From positions 620,001 through 684,000 of the forward strand of contig VINJ01000001.1 of the NCBI GenBank assembly GCA_013376735.1: 64,000 nt of DNA. The letters run 5' to 3'. The stretch comes from a bacterium Scap17 (GTDB taxonomy: Bacteria; Pseudomonadota; Gammaproteobacteria; Pseudomonadales; Halomonadaceae). The translations under genes were made by a program, and so were the position numbers. Position 1 is the first letter of the stretch, and every line of letters starts with the position of its first letter. Positions 61,469 to 64,000 of this stretch are shown piece by piece. The notes beneath the pieces are model-generated. The model made no database searches, was not told where the DNA came from, and saw only the letters and a list, made by a program, of their open reading frames with translations.

Positions 61469-64000
61469 ATGAATACCGAGTATCGCAAACCCCTGCCTAG
61501 CACGGCGTCACCGGGTACCCCGGTCGACTACTTCGATGCGCGTGCCGCCGTGGAAGACATCGCCCCCGGCGCCTATGCCGGTCTGCCCTATACCTCACGC
61601 GTACTGGCCGAGAACCTGGTGCGTCGCTGCCCGCCGGACCAGCTGCGCGACAGTCTCGTGCAATTGATCGAGCGTCGGCGTGATCTCGATTTCCCCTGGT
61701 ATCCCGCGCGCGTCGTGTGTCATGACATCCTCGGTCAGACCGCGCTGGTCGACCTGGCCGGTCTGCGCGATGCCATCGCCGAGCGCGGCGGAGACCCGGC
61801 CAAGGTCAATCCGGTGGTGCCGACCCAGTTGATCGTCGACCACTCGCTGGCGGTGGAACACGCCGGCTTCGACAAGGACGCCTTCGCCAAGAACCGCGCC
61901 ATCGAGGAGCGGCGCAACGAGGACCGCTTCCACTTCATCGACTGGACCCGTCAGGCCTTCGAGAACATCGACGTGATTCCGCCGGGCAACGGCATCATGC
62001 ACCAGATCAATCTGGAGCGGATGTCGCCGGTGATCGAGTCGCGCGCCGATGTGAAGGGCCATCAGGTCGCCTTCCCGGATACCCTGGTGGGTACCGACAG
62101 CCACACGCCGCATGTCGATGCGCTGGGCGTGATCGCCGTCGGCGTCGGTGGGCTCGAGGCCGAGAGCGTGATGCTGGGGCGCGCCTCCTACATGCGCCTG
62201 CCGGACATCATCGGCGTGCGCCTCACCGGGCGTCCGCAGCCGGGCATCACCGCCACCGACATCGTGCTGGCGCTGACCGAATTCCTGCGCGCCGAGAAGG
62301 TCGTCTCCTCCTATCTGGAATTCTTCGGCGAAGGCGCGGCCAGCCTGACCCTGGGCGATCGTGCCACCATCTCCAACATGACGCCGGAGTACGGCGCCAC
62401 GGCGGCGATGTTCTACATCGATCAGCAGACGCTGGACTACCTGACCCTTACGGGGCGTGAGCCGGAGAACATCGCGCTGGTCGAGCGCTACGCGCGTGAG
62501 ACCGGGCTGTGGGCCGATGAGAGCGGCCATATCGAAGGCGCGGTGAAATATGAGCGCGAGCTGACCTTCGATCTGTCCTCGGTGGTGCGCACCCTGGCGG
62601 GCCCCTCCAACCCGCACAGTCGCGTGCCGACCAGCGAGCTTGCCGCGCGTGGCATCTCTGGGGTGATCGAGCATGAGCAGGATGAGGATGGGCGCGACCT
62701 GATGCCGGATGGCGCGGTGATCATCGCCGCCATCACCAGTTGCACCAATACCTCGAATCCGCGCAATGTCATCGCCGCCGGCCTGCTGGCCAGACGCGCC
62801 AATGCGCTGGGGCTGACGCGCAAGCCGTGGGTCAAGACCTCGCTGGCGCCGGGCTCCAAGGCCGTGCAGCTGTATCTGGAAGAGGCGGAACTGCTGCCGG
62901 AACTCGAGCAGCTCGGCTTCGGTATCGTCGGCTTCGCCTGCACCACCTGCAATGGCATGAGCGGTGCGCTGGACCCGGCGATCCAGCAGGAAATCGTCGA
63001 GCGTGATCTCTACTCCACCGCAGTGCTGTCCGGCAATCGCAACTTCGATGGCCGTATCCACCCCTACGCCAAGCAGGCCTTCCTGGCCTCGCCGCCGCTG
63101 GTGGTCGCCTACGCCATCGCAGGCACCATCCGCTTCGACATCGAGAAGGATGTTCTCGGGCATGCGCCGGACGGCTCGCCGATCATGCTCAAGGACCTGT
63201 GGCCGAGCGACGAGGAAATCGACGCCATCGTCGGTGCCAGCGTCAAGCCGGACCACTTCCGTCAGGTCTACATCCCGATGTTCGAGACCCGTCAGGGTCG
63301 CGACGACACGACCAGTCCGCTCTACGACTGGCGCGAGATGAGCACCTACATCCGTCGTCCGCCGTACTGGGAAGGTGGCCTGGCCAGCGCGCCGACGCTC
63401 AAGGGCATGCGGGCACTGGCGGTGCTGGGGGACAACATCACCACCGATCACCTGTCACCCTCCAATGCCATCATGGCCAGCAGTGCGGCAGGCGAGTACC
63501 TGGCCGCGATGGGCCTGCCGGAGGAGGACTTCAATTCCTACGCCACCCACCGTGGCGATCACCTCACCGCGCAGCGGGCCACCTTCGCCAATCCCAAGCT
63601 GATCAACGAGATGGCCGTGGTGGAAGGGGCGGACGGCAAGCGCGAGGTCAAGCAGGGCTCGCTCACGCGTCTGGAGCCGGAAGGCAAGGTGGTACGCATG
63701 TGGGAGGCCATCGAGGCCTATATGCAGCGCAAGCAGCCGTTGATCATCATCGCGGGCGCGGATTACGGCCAGGGCTCGTCGCGTGACTGGGCGGCCAAGG
63801 GCGTGCGGCTGGCGGGCGTCGAGGCCATCGTCGCGGAAGGTTTCGAGCGTATCCACCGCACCAATCTGGTCGGCATGGGCGTGATGCCGCTGCAGTTCGC
63901 CGCCGGGACCACGCGCAAGACGCTGGCGCTGGATGGCAGCGAGATCTACGCCGTCGAGGGCGAGCCGGCGCCGGGGGCAGAACTCACGCTGGTGATCGAG
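61469..64000 (+). CDS. acnD: 2-methylcitrate dehydratase AcnD, Fe/S-dependent (3' end outside window)
   Basis: Open to the window end: 844 codons from the ATG at 61469 (an in-frame ATG at 61463 is equally possible). The full protein should be near 865 aa. It dehydrates 2-methylcitrate to 2-methyl-cis-aconitate, needing PrpF for isomerisation in known systems. Aconitase-type Fe-S ligands are Cys425 (ITSCTNTSNP), Cys491 and Cys494 (FACTTCNGM). The N-terminal YFDARAAVEDIAPGAYAGLPYTSRVLAENL and the C-terminal swivel-domain motif GADYGQGSSRDW are present. The presence of acnD instead of prpD predicts a prpF downstream. Confidence 0.93.
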   Translation, partial: MNTEYRKPLPSTASPGTPVDYFDARAAVEDIAPGAYAGLPYTSRVLAENLVRRCPPDQLRDSLVQLIERRRDLDFPWYPARVVCHDILGQTALVDLAGLRDAIAERGGDPAKVNPVVPTQLIVDHSLAVEHAGFDKDAFAKNRAIEERRNEDRFHFIDWTRQAFENIDVIPPGNGIMHQINLERMSPVIESRADVKGHQVAFPDTLVGTDSHTPHVDALGVIAVGVGGLEAESVMLGRASYMRLPDIIGVRLTGRPQPGITATDIVLALTEFLRAEKVVSSYLEFFGEGAASLTLGDRATISNMTPEYGATAAMFYIDQQTLDYLTLTGREPENIALVERYARETGLWADESGHIEGAVKYERELTFDLSSVVRTLAGPSNPHSRVPTSELAARGISGVIEHEQDEDGRDLMPDGAVIIAAITSCTNTSNPRNVIAAGLLARRANALGLTRKPWVKTSLAPGSKAVQLYLEEAELLPELEQLGFGIVGFACTTCNGMSGALDPAIQQEIVERDLYSTAVLSGNRNFDGRIHPYAKQAFLASPPLVVAYAIAGTIRFDIEKDVLGHAPDGSPIMLKDLWPSDEEIDAIVGASVKPDHFRQVYIPMFETRQGRDDTTSPLYDWREMSTYIRRPPYWEGGLASAPTLKGMRALAVLGDNITTDHLSPSNAIMASSAAGEYLAAMGLPEEDFNSYATHRGDHLTAQRATFANPKLINEMAVVEGADGKREVKQGSLTRLEPEGKVVRMWEAIEAYMQRKQPLIIIAGADYGQGSSRDWAAKGVRLAGVEAIVAEGFERIHRTNLVGMGVMPLQFAAGTTRKTLALDGSEIYAVEGEPAPGAELTLVIE

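Noticed and set aside
61595-63451. Minus-strand frame of 618 codons opposite acnD
   Set aside because: acnD frame carries the Fe-S cysteines and runs uninterrupted; the reverse frame has no domain or ribosome site.

Overview
The window looks like core chromosome of a moderately halophilic marine gammaproteobacterium of the Halomonadaceae, with Cobetia as my best guess. The evidence is high GC content, dense gene packing, Shine-Dalgarno-led ORFs, proteins resembling E. coli and Pseudomonas orthologues, a CysB-controlled sulfur set, PsrA-, LiuR- and PhoB-type DNA sites, and a 2-methylcitrate cluster with AcnD. No database search was possible, so the genus is inference. I found no transposase, integrase, phage gene, CRISPR array, rRNA or tRNA.

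Layout. 1-5.7 kb: end of a Gfo/Idh/MocA oxidoreductase, a ycjX-ycjF stress pair, an MFS transporter and a secreted DUF2927 protein. 5.9-9.6 kb: two tandem, closely related sodium:solute symporters. 9.9-12.9 kb: a Tat-exported PhoD phosphatase, a DUF924 protein and a small GlsB/YeaQ membrane protein. 13.2-17.4 kb: a large HPII-type catalase followed by a small-subunit catalase. 17.6-23.6 kb: oligopeptidase B, then a small membrane protein, a VWA protein and an overlapping class II amidotransferase. 23.7-35.7 kb: cysK, fadD, hrpA, a FabH-like ketoacyl synthase, mlaA, and an RssB/RssC-type partner-switching pair. 35.9-43.0 kb: transaldolase, a Bcr/CflA exporter and pstSCAB behind a Pho box. 43.1-50.1 kb: thiolase, TetR regulator, acyl-CoA ligase, short-chain dehydrogenase and acyl-CoA dehydrogenase. 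50.5-57.9 kb: an AI-2E-family permease, trxA, a TauE/SafE permease, cysB, cysH, pabB and an alpha/beta hydrolase. 58.3-64.0 kb: gntR-prpB-prpC-acnD, with acnD cut by the window end.

How the genes work together. Phosphate: phoD can release phosphate that PstSCAB imports, and the Pho box ties pst to PhoB. Sulfur: CysB, CysH, CysK, thioredoxin (electron donor for PAPS reductase) and the TauE/SafE permease form one theme. Acyl-CoA metabolism: FadD, the thiolase, ligase, dehydrogenases and the 2-methylcitrate cycle together handle fatty-acid, branched-chain and propionyl-CoA carbon, and the promoter motifs suggest PsrA-, LiuR-, TetR- and GntR-type control.

The most unusual structure is not a gene. 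At least thirteen intergenic places, mostly just after stop codons, carry short degenerate tandem repeats of 12-26 bp, each with its own sequence (best case five contiguous 14-bp units at 35716-35785). In several the stop codon lies inside the repeat, so in-frame stops are multiplied. I did not find a convincing new multi-gene system; the closest candidate is the membrane protein/VWA/amidotransferase trio at 20.0-23.6 kb.
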